A DNA stretch of 12,683 bases from Thermoplasmata archaeon (GCA_030043405.1 JASHXS010000103.1:1-12683); one strand, 5' to 3'; counted from the first letter of the stretch, positions 5,996 through 12,683 are shown. Numbers and translations are program-made. Notes: a model not told the origin generated them from the sequence alone.

Positions 5996-6481
5996 GTGCC
6001 CCGCCATCGTCTGGAAGCGATTGCCCACCTCGTGCGGCAAGGTCTCGCGATCGAGGGCCAGTTCGGCCTCCGGCCGCTCGAGGCCTTGGTCTGGGTCGCC
6101 CTGACCGTCGAAGAAGGGGTGTATCAGCCTCACGCCTTCCTGCGAACGGACGAGGGGCTCCAATTCACGCTGGCGAATCCGCCGTTGCGGACGGGTGCCT
6201 TTGAGAGCGTCCGGGTCCTGGTCGACGGGAGCGCGGTTCCGGCCGAGCAGGTCGAGCTTCGGTGCGGCCCAAGCGCGCCGTCCCGATCGGCCGCCTCCCT
6301 CTCGCGCACCGAGCCGCTCTTGCTCGGCCCGGGCCGACCGGTGGATTTTCGCCTGACACTCCCCGGCCTGGAGCTGGGGCGACGGGTGACCGTCCGGCTG
6401 GAGTTCCAGTCGGTGGCGATCCCTCCTTTGGTGTGGCTGGAGTTCACGGACGTGCCGCGCCGAGCCGGAGCGACGGCGTGA
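5996..6481 (+). CDS. Unrecognised 161-aa protein coupled to the debranching enzyme
   Basis: I do not recognise the family. The first about 45 residues are predicted helical (RLEAIAHLVRQGLAIEGQFG, 5-24, then LRPLEALVWVALTVEEG, 25-41). The rest alternates short beta strands with loops and could be a small beta-sandwich: FESVRVLVDGSAV (69-81), VDFRLTLPGLELG (116-128), VTVRLEFQSVAIPPLVWLEF (131-150). There is no signal peptide, membrane segment or cysteine motif (one Cys only, at 90). The frame is open back to 5717, but the added part has the arginine/proline-rich look of an out-of-frame reading. The GTG at 5996 fits both the change in composition and the GATATC box. Its stop overlaps the next gene's start by 4 bp (GTGA), so it is probably made in fixed ratio with the glucosidase. 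A chaperone, carbohydrate-binding or regulatory subunit are possible roles, none proven. Confidence 0.7.
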   Translation: MPRHRLEAIAHLVRQGLAIEGQFGLRPLEALVWVALTVEEGVYQPHAFLRTDEGLQFTLANPPLRTGAFESVRVLVDGSAVPAEQVELRCGPSAPSRSAASLSRTEPLLLGPGRPVDFRLTLPGLELGRRVTVRLEFQSVAIPPLVWLEFTDVPRRAGATA

Positions 6482-8667
6482 GCGCGGGGTCGGTCGCTGG
6501 GCCCCCGTCCCCCGTCCTCCTCACCAGCCGGTCCGCGGCGGCCCTGCTCGACGGACGCGGCGACCTCACCCTGCCCCGCGAGACGCGGGGAGCGATCCAG
6601 GACTGGGGCGGCGTGTACGGGCAGTTGGTCCGGCTCACCGGCCCCTGGTTCCTTGACCTGGACGCCCCCACGGGGCGGGTCGACCTGGCCGCGAGCCGGG
6701 TCCGCGCCAGCACGGTGCCCGGGGGCTGGCGGAGCCACCACGCCCTCCCCGGCCTCGAGCTCGATCAGCTGGTCACGGTCCGGGATGCCCCCGCCGGCGT
6801 GGTGCGTCAGCTTCGACTGACCGCCACGGGGCCGACCGGATGCCGGGTGTTCGTCGTGAGTCGATTCGCTCCGTACCTGCTGCCGGTGCTGGTCGAGGGG
6901 ATCCGTCCGGTCTCGTTCGACCTCTCGGGCCACATGGGGGCGTTGAACGTACGCAAGCACGGTTTCGGGTTCCGAGCCTCCGCCTCAACGCGCCCGGTCC
7001 GCCAGTGTATCGACCGGTTCCCGATCCCCCGGGAGGGGTACCACGGTCCGATCGAATACATCGAGTTCGAGCATCCGGTCGAATTGCCGCCGGCGGGCTC
7101 GACCGAGCTGCGATGGGAGATCGTCGGAGGGCTGCAACGGGACCTAGACCATGGACCGCCCACCTCCCAGGTTGCCTCGTGGGACCTGGAAGGACACCTG
7201 GCCGCACGCGCGGCCGAGGAACAGTCGTGGGTGTCCCGCACTCCGGTGCTGGAATTCCCGGATGCCCCCGAGCTCGAAGAGGCCTACCGTTCCGCGCGGG
7301 AGGCGTTGCGGCGGCTGTACACGGAGCCGGGCGACGGCCTCGTGGGGCTCGTCGCGGGGTACCCGTGGTACTCCGCCATCTGGTGTCGCGACCTGGCCGT
7401 CATGCTCCCGGCCCTCCTCTGGCTCGGGGACGCCGAGTGGGTGGAGAGGTCGCTCGCCTCCGTGTTTCGGTTCCAAGGCCACCAGATGGTGCAGATCCTC
7501 GGCGGAGAACCGGGCGAGTTGCCGATGCAGGTCGCGCCGGGGCCGATCTTCCTGTACGGCACATCGGACACGACCCTGCGATTCCCGGCGGTCGTCGAGC
7601 AGGTCCTGCGCCACACGGGCAGTCACACCTACCTCGGCACGGCGACCGACGCCCTCCACCGCATCATCGGCTGGGGGCGGGCCCGCGTGGACGCGAGCAC
7701 GGGACTCCTCCGTCATGGCGGGGAGGCCGAGAGCATCGAGATGGCGACCGCGGCCCTCTCGCGGGCTCGCTACGGGATCGACTCGCCGGATACGACCATC
7801 TGGGACTCGGCCGACCGCCGGGACCATGCGATCGACGTACAGGTCCTCTGGTGGAGTGCGCTGGAGGCGACGGGACGGCTCCTCGGCGAGGTCGGGGACG
7901 CCGACGAGTCGCTCGCCTGCCGGGAGGCCGCGGCCTTCCTCGCGCGCACGCTGCCCGACCAGTACCTCCGTCCGGATGGGGAGTACCTCTACGACTCGAT
8001 CCGCCGGGGTCGGCCCGTCGACCAGATCCGCCCGAACGCGCTCCGGGTGGTGAGCGCTGGGCTGCTCGACCCGGACACCGCCGCACGGGTGGTTCGCCGG
8101 GCGGCCGCGTCCGACCTGACGACGGACTGGGGACTCCGTACGCTCTCGAGCGAGGACCCTGGCTACGACCCGCAGGCGTACCACGCGGGCCAGGTCTGGC
8201 CCATCGCGACGGCGTGGGCGGCGGACGCCGCCCTGGCCGCCGGCGAGTGCGAGCTCGGCCTGCGGTACCTCGGCATCCTCGCGTCGATGTACCGGCGGGA
8301 GGGGGGGCTCGCGAACGAGTGCTACCGCGGAGATCGACCGGAGGCGTTCAACTCGTGCTTCCTGCTCGGGTTCAGCGTCGCCCCGTTCCTGACCGTACTC
8401 TTCGAGCGACTGTGGGGACTCCGGCTGGACGCCCTGGCCCGACGTGTGGAGGTCCACCCACGATTCCCGCCCGGCTGGAGCCGCGCCACGCTGCGCCACC
8501 TCCGAGTGGGACCCGGCTGGCTGGACCTGGACTGGCGACCGGACCACCTGACGGTCGGTTGGACCGGACCCGGCGAGCTGGTCGTCGAGGCCCCGCACGG
8601 CCAGTCGCGCGTCGCGGCCGGCCACACGGCGACCCTCGCCCGGGGCGAGGGCCCCCGCGGTCCCTGA
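6478..8667 (+). CDS. Glycogen-debranching-type amylo-alpha-1,6-glucosidase (GDE/GH133-like)
   Basis: The protein is predicted to hydrolyse alpha-1,6 branch points of glycogen-like alpha-glucan in the cytoplasm; no signal peptide is visible. It has 729 residues. The N-terminal beta-rich domain (about 10-235) resembles the GDE N-terminal domain (GGVYGQLVRLTGPWFLDLD, 44-62). The (alpha/alpha)6 catalytic domain follows at about 265-650. Family-like motifs are LVAGYPWYSAIWCRDLAVML (291-310, with the conserved RD), TTIWDSADRRDHAIDVQVLW (439-458), QIRPNALRVVSAGLL (516-530), and GLRTLSSEDPGYD (552-564) with YHAGQVWP (568-575). A short beta-rich tail follows (655-710). The canonical (K/R)PVEIQALW stretch reads HAIDVQVLW, so substrate preference may differ. 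Other (alpha/alpha)6 glucosidases such as GH15-like enzymes are the main alternative. GTG 6478 gives a GTGA overlap with the upstream small gene. The frame is open further upstream, but that is a shadow of the 161-aa gene. Confidence 0.82.
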   Translation: MSAGSVAGPPSPVLLTSRSAAALLDGRGDLTLPRETRGAIQDWGGVYGQLVRLTGPWFLDLDAPTGRVDLAASRVRASTVPGGWRSHHALPGLELDQLVTVRDAPAGVVRQLRLTATGPTGCRVFVVSRFAPYLLPVLVEGIRPVSFDLSGHMGALNVRKHGFGFRASASTRPVRQCIDRFPIPREGYHGPIEYIEFEHPVELPPAGSTELRWEIVGGLQRDLDHGPPTSQVASWDLEGHLAARAAEEQSWVSRTPVLEFPDAPELEEAYRSAREALRRLYTEPGDGLVGLVAGYPWYSAIWCRDLAVMLPALLWLGDAEWVERSLASVFRFQGHQMVQILGGEPGELPMQVAPGPIFLYGTSDTTLRFPAVVEQVLRHTGSHTYLGTATDALHRIIGWGRARVDASTGLLRHGGEAESIEMATAALSRARYGIDSPDTTIWDSADRRDHAIDVQVLWWSALEATGRLLGEVGDADESLACREAAAFLARTLPDQYLRPDGEYLYDSIRRGRPVDQIRPNALRVVSAGLLDPDTAARVVRRAAASDLTTDWGLRTLSSEDPGYDPQAYHAGQVWPIATAWAADAALAAGECELGLRYLGILASMYRREGGLANECYRGDRPEAFNSCFLLGFSVAPFLTVLFERLWGLRLDALARRVEVHPRFPPGWSRATLRHLRVGPGWLDLDWRPDHLTVGWTGPGELVVEAPHGQSRVAAGHTATLARGEGPRGP

Positions 8668-8698
8668 GGTCCGGGCCGACCTCGCCGGGTGGAAAGGT

Positions 8699-8704
8699 GA
8701 TATC
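8699..8704 (+). promoter_or_regulatory. TATA-like GATATC box of the ABC exporter operon
   Basis: GATATC is centred about 24.5 bp before the ATG at 8726 and preceded by the purine-rich GGAAAGGT (8691-8698), which could serve as a BRE. The geometry implies a leaderless mRNA; no Shine-Dalgarno stands before the ATG. The hexamer and spacing match the box before the 161-aa gene. Confidence 0.5.
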
Positions 8705-8725
8705 CACCGTCCGCAGAGCGGGGCG

Positions 8726-9658
8726 ATGGGCCAGGCCATCGAGGTGCACGGGCTGGTCAAGCAGTACCCGGGCCTGACCGCGGTCGACCACATCGATTTC
8801 CAGGTGGCGAGCGGCTCCGTCTTCGCGTTCCTGGGGCCGAACGGCGCCGGTAAGACGACCACGACCGAGATCCTGGAGGGCCTGCGGAACCGCACCGAAG
8901 GCGACGTGCGGGTCCTCGACCTCGACCCTTGGAAAGAGGGGCGACGGCTGCATCGCAAGATCGGGGTTATCCCGCAGGACTTCCGCTTCTTTGAGAAGAT
9001 CAACCCCCGGGAAGCCATCGAGTACTACGCCGCGTTGTTCGGCACCGACCCCGACCCGATGGAGCTGCTCGGGCGCGTCGCCCTGGAGGACAAGGCGGAC
9101 AGTCACTACGACACGCTCTCGGGCGGGCAGAAACAGAAGCTCGGACTGGCCCTCGCGCTCACCAACAATCCGGAGATCTGCTTCCTCGACGAACCGACCA
9201 CCGGCCTCGACCCCCACGCCCGAAGGGCCATCTGGGCCGTCATCCGACGGCTCCGGAGCGAAGGTCGCACCGTTTTCCTGACGACACACTACCTCGAGGA
9301 GGCGGAGCTCCTCGCCGACCACACGGCCATCATCAACCACGGTAAGATCATCGCCGCCGGAACGCCGGGGGAGATCATCCGGCGACTCGGCCGACCCGAG
9401 CGTCTGGTGATCGAAGCCCCGCCATCCTTGGGCACCTACCTGCAGGACCAGGCCGGTATCCCCGCCGAGATCCACGACGGCAAGGTCGAGGTTCCGCTCC
9501 GGGCAAAGGGCGATGCGCTCCGGGTCCTGAACGCGGTCGCCTCCAGCGGGATCCCGTGGGAGGGGTTCACGACGGCCCAGGACACCCTGGAGGACGTCTT
9601 CGTCCGTCTCGTGGGCCAGATGGACGACGGGGCGCTCAAGTCGGAGGCGGCCCCGTGA
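8726..9658 (+). CDS. ABC-2 type exporter, ATP-binding subunit
   Basis: This is the nucleotide-binding subunit of an ABC exporter of the drug-resistance (DRA/CcmA-like) type, acting on the inner face of the membrane with the permease encoded next. The 310 residues carry all ATPase motifs: Walker A GPNGAGKT (37-44), Q-loop VIPQD (81-85), signature LSGGQ (131-135), Walker B ICFLDEP (151-157), D-loop TTGLDP (158-163) and the switch His188 in LTTHYLEEAE. The C-terminal extension (about 225-310) with TLEDVFVRLVG (287-297) is typical of this subfamily. The ATG at 8726 has a TATA-like box about 25 bp upstream. The gene ends in a 4-bp GTGA overlap with the permease. Substrate cannot be read from the ATPase; daunorubicin-like drugs, lipids or polysaccharides are all known for this class. 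Confidence 0.95.
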   Translation: MGQAIEVHGLVKQYPGLTAVDHIDFQVASGSVFAFLGPNGAGKTTTTEILEGLRNRTEGDVRVLDLDPWKEGRRLHRKIGVIPQDFRFFEKINPREAIEYYAALFGTDPDPMELLGRVALEDKADSHYDTLSGGQKQKLGLALALTNNPEICFLDEPTTGLDPHARRAIWAVIRRLRSEGRTVFLTTHYLEEAELLADHTAIINHGKIIAAGTPGEIIRRLGRPERLVIEAPPSLGTYLQDQAGIPAEIHDGKVEVPLRAKGDALRVLNAVASSGIPWEGFTTAQDTLEDVFVRLVGQMDDGALKSEAAP

Positions 9659-10761
9659 ACGGCCGCCGCCTCTTCGGCGACTTCAAGGTCGTCGTGCTCT
9701 CGTACCGGCGGAACCCGGTCGCGCTCTTCTTCTCGCTCTTCTTCCCGATCATCCTGATCGTGCTGTTCGGGTACATCCTCGGCGGCAGCGGCTCCGTCAC
9801 GACCCCCCTCGCGGTGGAGAACCTGGACCACAACTCGCCCGCGAGCCAGGCGTTCCTCTCCGCGCTGAACAACACGACCCTCGTCCAGATCACGATGGTC
9901 AACTACCCGCCCTCCGAGTTCGCGTCCCAGCTCGGGGATAACGGCTACACGAGCGGTCTGATCATCCCGGACGGGTTCCAGGCCAATTACACGAATAGTA
10001 CGCCGGTGAACGTCGAACTGTTCACGAACCCCCAGGACGCGTCGGGGGCCGGCATCTCCGAGGAGGCCGTCCAGGGCGTGGTCACGGCGTTCAACCTGCA
10101 CGCGGCGTGCCCGACGTGCTCGCCCATCATCGGCATCACCCCGAAGAATGTCGGTAGCCAGGTCTACAAGGAGATCGACTACCTGATCCCCGGCCTGATC
10201 GGCTTCACGATCCTCACGAGCCCGATGTTCTCGATGGTGGACATCGCCGCCTCGTACCGGAAGGACGGGATCTTCCGGGAGCTGTCCCTGACGCCGCTCA
10301 CGAAGGCGGAGTGGCTGACCTCCCGGATCGTCTGGTACGTCCTGCTCACCTTCCTCTCGGCGGCCATCATGATCGGGGCGGGCGTCGCCCTCTTCAACGC
10401 CCACGTCGAGCTGAACGCCGGCCTTCTGCCGTTCCTCGTGGCGGGCCCGTTCCTGTTCGTCTCGATCGGGATGCTCGCCGGTACGGTCGCGCGCACCCCG
10501 GAGAGCGCGGCGATCATCGGGAACATCATCACGTTCCCGATGATGTTCCTCTCCGGGACCTTCTTCGCGGTCTCCCTCTTCCCGCCGTGGCTCCAGTCCG
10601 TCGCGAAGATCCTCCCGCTGTACTACGTGATCGACGGGATGAACCAGGTGATGCTCTTCGCGAACACGACACGGGCGCTCACCGACCTCGCGGTCGTGAT
10701 GATCATCGCGGTCGTTTTCTTCCTCCTGGCGATCCGCTTCTTCACCTGGCGGGACGAGTGA
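9655..10761 (+). CDS. ABC-2 type exporter, permease subunit
   Basis: This is the membrane partner of the preceding ATPase. The 368-residue protein has one N-terminal membrane helix (about 22-43), then an extracytoplasmic domain of about 130 residues (44-173). At least five more helices follow, near 176-196, 224-248, 257-278, 285-307 and 343-362: the 1+5 layout of ABC-2 exporters. The coupling segment KDGIFRELSLTPLTKAEWL (203-221) between helices two and three is characteristic. The external domain holds three clusters of N-glycosylation sequons (72-75, 111-113, 114-116) and a CPTC pair (152-155) that could form a disulfide or bind metal. GTG 9655 is chosen for the GTGA overlap with the ATPase; the longer frame upstream is the ATPase's shadow. 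The stop overlaps the next gene by 4 bp in the same way. Substrate unknown. Confidence 0.92.
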   Translation: MNGRRLFGDFKVVVLSYRRNPVALFFSLFFPIILIVLFGYILGGSGSVTTPLAVENLDHNSPASQAFLSALNNTTLVQITMVNYPPSEFASQLGDNGYTSGLIIPDGFQANYTNSTPVNVELFTNPQDASGAGISEEAVQGVVTAFNLHAACPTCSPIIGITPKNVGSQVYKEIDYLIPGLIGFTILTSPMFSMVDIAASYRKDGIFRELSLTPLTKAEWLTSRIVWYVLLTFLSAAIMIGAGVALFNAHVELNAGLLPFLVAGPFLFVSIGMLAGTVARTPESAAIIGNIITFPMMFLSGTFFAVSLFPPWLQSVAKILPLYYVIDGMNQVMLFANTTRALTDLAVVMIIAVVFFLLAIRFFTWRDE

Positions 10762-11291
10762 GCGCGGCTCCCCCCCCGGCCCCGGACGCCGCCGCTTTCC
10801 GCGGGCTGATGGCCCGGTGGGCGACCGGCGTCGCGGTGGTGACCGCCCGCGACGGGGACCGGGACGCCGGCTTGACCGTCAACGCCCTCCTGTCGGTGTC
10901 GCTCACGCCTCCGTCGCTCCTGGTGAGCCTGACCCAGGACGCCGACACCACGCCGGTCATCGATCGGAGCCGCGCGTTCGCCGTGAACTTCCTCGCCGCG
11001 GACCAGCGCGCGGTCAGCGAGCAGTTCGCGCGCACGCTCCCCCCCGCGGAGAAGTTCCGGGGGATCGGATTCCACCGCGGGCGGACGGGCGCCCCGCTCC
11101 TGGAGGGCACCCTCGGAGCCGCCGAGTGCCGGGTCGCGGGATGGCACCCCCAGTATGACCACGTGCTGATCGTGGGGGAAGTGATCGCCGAGGAGCTGGG
11201 ACGTCCGGAAGCGCCCCTGCTCTACTTCCGGTCGGGGTACGCCGAACCGGAGCCGGACGGGCGGCTCCGGCTCCCGCCCGCCCGCCGATAG
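10758..11291 (+). CDS. Flavin reductase-like FMN-binding split-barrel protein
   Basis: The 177-residue protein matches the flavin reductase-like domain (HpaC/Fre-type short-chain group), which binds FMN or FAD in a split barrel and usually passes NAD(P)H electrons to free flavin for a partner monooxygenase. Hallmarks are RWATGVAVVTA (20-30), GLTVNALLSVSLTPPSLLVS (38-57), FAVNFLAADQRAVSEQFA (74-91), FRGIGFHRGRTGAPLLEG (100-117) and HVLIVGEV (135-142). The first about 12 residues are an Ala/Pro leader, and the last 15 a basic tail. The GTG at 10758 overlaps the permease stop by 4 bp, so it is co-translated with an ABC exporter. No monooxygenase is nearby. It may modify or reduce the exported compound, or the link may be only positional. 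Related split-barrel proteins in archaea include ferric and heme-related reductases, so the true electron acceptor is open. Confidence 0.85.
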   Translation: MSAAPPPAPDAAAFRGLMARWATGVAVVTARDGDRDAGLTVNALLSVSLTPPSLLVSLTQDADTTPVIDRSRAFAVNFLAADQRAVSEQFARTLPPAEKFRGIGFHRGRTGAPLLEGTLGAAECRVAGWHPQYDHVLIVGEVIAEELGRPEAPLLYFRSGYAEPEPDGRLRLPPARR

Positions 11292-11316
11292 CCGCCGGGG
11301 AAGCGCGGGGGTCGCC

Positions 11317-11324
11317 GCTTTAAC
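11317..11324 (+). promoter_or_regulatory. TATA-like box of the thioredoxin reductase gene
   Basis: GCTTTAAC is centred 26 bp before the ATG at 11347, in a GC-rich spacer of 55 bp after the flavin-reductase stop. The distance fits a leaderless transcript, and there is no Shine-Dalgarno before the ATG. Confidence 0.5.
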
Positions 11325-11346
11325 CCCCCGCCGACGTTCTCGACCG

Positions 11347-12321
11347 ATGTCGAAGCCCTCGCGCCACGTCCGGGTGGCCATCATCGGCAGCGGGCCGGCC
11401 GGTCTCACTGCAGCGCTGTACGCCGCCCGGGCCGAGCTCCACCCGCTCCTCATCTCGGGCGTCCCGGCGGGCGGGCAGCTCCTGATCACGACGGACGTGG
11501 AGAACTACCCCGGGTTCCCCGACGGGATCCAGGGGCCTGAGCTGGTGGACCTGATGCGACGCCAAGCCGTCCGGTTCGGTACCGAGGTCGTGGACGACAA
11601 CGTGACGAAGGTCGACCTGCGCGCGCGCCCGTTCCGTCTCGAGACCGGGACGCAGGGCTCGTTCCAGGCGGACGCCGTGATCGTCGCCACCGGGGCGACA
11701 GCCCGCTGGCTGGGTCTGCCGTCGGAGGAGCGGCTGAAGGGCAAGGGGGTCTCGGCGTGCGCCACGTGCGACGGGTTCTTCTTCAAAGGGAAGGAGCTGG
11801 TCGTGGTCGGCGGTGGGGACACCGCCATGGAAGAGGCGCTCTTCCTCACCAATTTCGCGACCCGGATCACCCTCGTCCACCGCCGCGGGACCTTCCGGGC
11901 GAGCTCGATCATGCAGGCCCGGGTCCGACAGAACCCGAAGATCACCCTCGCGCTCGAGACGGTGGTCGAGGAGGTCCTGGGCACGGATCACGTCGAGGGA
12001 GTTCGACTGAAGCATCTCCCGAGCGGGACGACGACGGACCTGCCGGTCGGGGGCCTCTTCGTAGCGATCGGCCACGATCCGGCGACCGAGGTCTTCCGGG
12101 GCCAGCTCGCCCTGAGCACGCAGGGGTACCTCGAGGTCCGCCATCACACCCACACGAGCGTGGAGGGCGTCTTCGCGGCCGGCGACGTCAACGACCACCG
12201 GTACCGACAGGCGGTGACGGCGGCGGGGGCGGGGTGCATGGCCGCGATCGACGCGGAACGGTGGCTGGCCGAACAGACCCTCGTCCCCCCACCCGCGAAG
12301 GTTCCGGTCGCCCCGGCGTGA
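11347..12321 (+). CDS. trxB: Thioredoxin reductase (NADPH-type, FAD-dependent)
   Basis: TrxB transfers electrons from NAD(P)H through FAD and a redox-active disulfide to thioredoxin in the cytoplasm. The 324-residue length is normal for the low-molecular-weight class. The FAD-binding Rossmann motif is GSGPAG (14-19), the redox pair is CATC (138-141), the nucleotide-binding motif is GGGDTA (155-160) and the second FAD motif is AAGDV (277-281). HRRGTFR (178-184) matches the HRRxxxR pattern that reads the 2'-phosphate of NADPH. This differs from the Thermoplasma acidophilum enzyme, which lacks that motif and does not use NADPH. The last about 15 residues are a Pro/Ala/Val tail. It has its own TATA-like box and starts 55 bp after the flavin-reductase gene, so it is likely a separate transcription unit. 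No thioredoxin gene is in the window. Confidence 0.94.
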   Translation: MSKPSRHVRVAIIGSGPAGLTAALYAARAELHPLLISGVPAGGQLLITTDVENYPGFPDGIQGPELVDLMRRQAVRFGTEVVDDNVTKVDLRARPFRLETGTQGSFQADAVIVATGATARWLGLPSEERLKGKGVSACATCDGFFFKGKELVVVGGGDTAMEEALFLTNFATRITLVHRRGTFRASSIMQARVRQNPKITLALETVVEEVLGTDHVEGVRLKHLPSGTTTDLPVGGLFVAIGHDPATEVFRGQLALSTQGYLEVRHHTHTSVEGVFAAGDVNDHRYRQAVTAAGAGCMAAIDAERWLAEQTLVPPPAKVPVAPA

Positions 12322-12342
12322 CGGCGCGCGTACCAAGATACC

Positions 12343-12350
12343 CTTTAATA
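12343..12350 (+). promoter_or_regulatory. TATA box of the ferredoxin-lipid reductase operon
   Basis: CTTTAATA is one of the best TATA matches in the window. It lies 36 bp (from its centre) before the TTG start at 12383, which predicts a leader of about 10 nt. Confidence 0.55.
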
Positions 12351-12382
12351 GCGGCCGACCCGGTCCGAGGCGGGGACGGCAC

Positions 12383-12574
12383 TTGCCGACCAAGAAGAGC
12401 CTCCATATCGAGTCCTCCGGCCAGCTCTGCATCTACTGCGGCGCCTGCGTCGGGATCTGCCCGCTCAACTGCATCTACCTGGACGAGACCCGCATCACGT
12501 TCGATGAGAAGGTCTGCACGCGGTGTGAGATCTGCGTGAAGGCGTGCCCCGTGGGCGCCATCGAGATCGGCTAG
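12383..12574 (+). CDS. 2x[4Fe-4S] ferredoxin
   Basis: This 63-residue soluble electron carrier has two complete cluster-binding motifs: Cys16, 19, 22, 26 (CIYCGACVGICP) and Cys45, 48, 51, 55 (CTRCEICVKACP). A ninth cysteine, Cys30, follows the first motif (CPLNC). The start is a TTG at 12383, the only plausible initiator in the frame before the first cluster motif; it is close behind a good TATA box. The reading begins MPTKKSLHIESSGQ, with a short basic stretch. The next gene begins 20 bp after the stop and is a geranylgeranyl-reductase-like flavoprotein. In Methanosarcina acetivorans a ferredoxin is needed by the geranylgeranyl reductase to saturate archaeal lipids, so the likely role here is electron donor for that reaction. 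Confidence 0.93.
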   Translation: MPTKKSLHIESSGQLCIYCGACVGICPLNCIYLDETRITFDEKVCTRCEICVKACPVGAIEIG

Positions 12575-12582
12575 CCGGATCC

Positions 12583-12591
12583 GAGGAGGAG
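12583..12591 (+). promoter_or_regulatory. Strong Shine-Dalgarno of the lipid reductase gene
   Basis: GAGGAGGAG contains GGAGG (12585-12589) 5 nt before the ATG at 12595. This is the strongest ribosome-binding site in the window, and it precedes an operon-internal gene. The promoter-proximal genes around it lack one, a contrast typical of archaea with leaderless first genes. Confidence 0.75.
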
Positions 12592-12594
12592 CGA

Positions 12595-12683
12595 ATGGCA
12601 GCGGACGTGAAGACCGACGTGCTCGTCATCGGGGCCGGCCCGGCCGGCAGCATGACGGCGAAGTGGGCGGCGAAGCAGGGCGC
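12595..12683 (+). CDS. Geranylgeranyl reductase-family FAD protein, N-terminus only
   Basis: Only 29 complete codons are in the window. They give an N-terminal dinucleotide-binding fold: strand VKTDVLVIGAGPAGSM (5-20), with GAGPAG (13-18) as the FAD-binding glycine motif, followed by a helix (TAKWAAKQG). The position directly after a ferredoxin gene, in an archaeal-looking context, suggests a digeranylgeranylglycerophospholipid reductase, which saturates the isoprenoid chains of membrane lipids using FAD. Other FAD oxidoreductases share this N-terminus, so the specific call rests on the neighbour. The ATG is fixed by a strong Shine-Dalgarno. Confidence 0.65.
   Translation, partial: MAADVKTDVLVIGAGPAGSMTAKWAAKQG

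Noticed and set aside
6840..8777. A 645-codon plus-strand open frame overlapping the glucosidase
   Set aside because: Composition is Arg/Pro/Gly-rich with no conserved motif. The glucosidase frame explains the region.
7144..9018. A 624-codon open frame on the minus strand, antisense to the debranching enzyme and ABC ATPase
   Set aside because: It has no recognisable domain or promoter. It lies opposite two well-supported genes with clear motifs.
1..12683. CRISPR arrays, tRNA or rRNA genes, transposases and IS ends
   Set aside because: I looked because of the CARF-like gene, but saw no regularly spaced repeats, no cloverleaf candidates, no transposase motifs and no terminal inverted repeats with target duplications.

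Overview
The window looks like a chromosomal segment from a high-GC archaeon, most likely a member of the Thermoplasmatota. Four things point to an archaeon: a ferredoxin followed by the start of a geranylgeranyl-reductase-like flavoprotein (archaeal lipid saturation), an HFX_2341/DUF6293-type CARF-like regulator, an HTH-ACT amino-acid regulator of archaeal type, and TATA-like boxes about 25-30 bp before several starts that have no Shine-Dalgarno sequence. The phylum is an inference. The proteins are arginine-rich rather than strongly acidic, which argues against haloarchaea.

Layout. On the minus strand, argG and then argH (3' end off the window) form an arginine biosynthesis operon. Divergent from argG is an HTH-ACT regulator gene, and the about 100 bp between them carries one TATA box and helically phased GATTGG-type repeats. 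Next on the plus strand is a nickel module: a NiCoT permease overlapping a NikR repressor by 4 bp, with a NikR-like dyad in front of the permease. A standalone CARF-like/winged-helix regulator follows. A roughly 317-bp stretch without a convincing gene is rich in perfect GC hairpins. Then come a small unrecognised protein (161 aa) and an overlapping glycogen-debranching-type glucosidase, an ABC exporter ATPase and permease overlapping a flavin-reductase-like protein, a thioredoxin reductase, a 2x[4Fe-4S] ferredoxin, and the first 29 codons of the geranylgeranyl-reductase-like gene.

How it fits together. ArgG and ArgH catalyse the last two steps of arginine synthesis, and the divergent HTH-ACT protein is a natural candidate to sense an amino acid and control them. 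NiCoT imports Ni2+ (or Co2+), and NikR, with all four nickel ligands present, should shut the operon off when nickel is plentiful. The glucosidase pair handles alpha-glucan. Ferredoxin is a plausible electron donor to the lipid reductase beside it. Every overlapping gene pair on the plus strand uses the same 4-bp GTGA stop/start junction (four cases). I found no CRISPR array, tRNA, rRNA, transposase or IS end. The least explained items are the CARF-like regulator without CRISPR, the hairpin-rich leader, and the 161-aa partner of the debranching enzyme.
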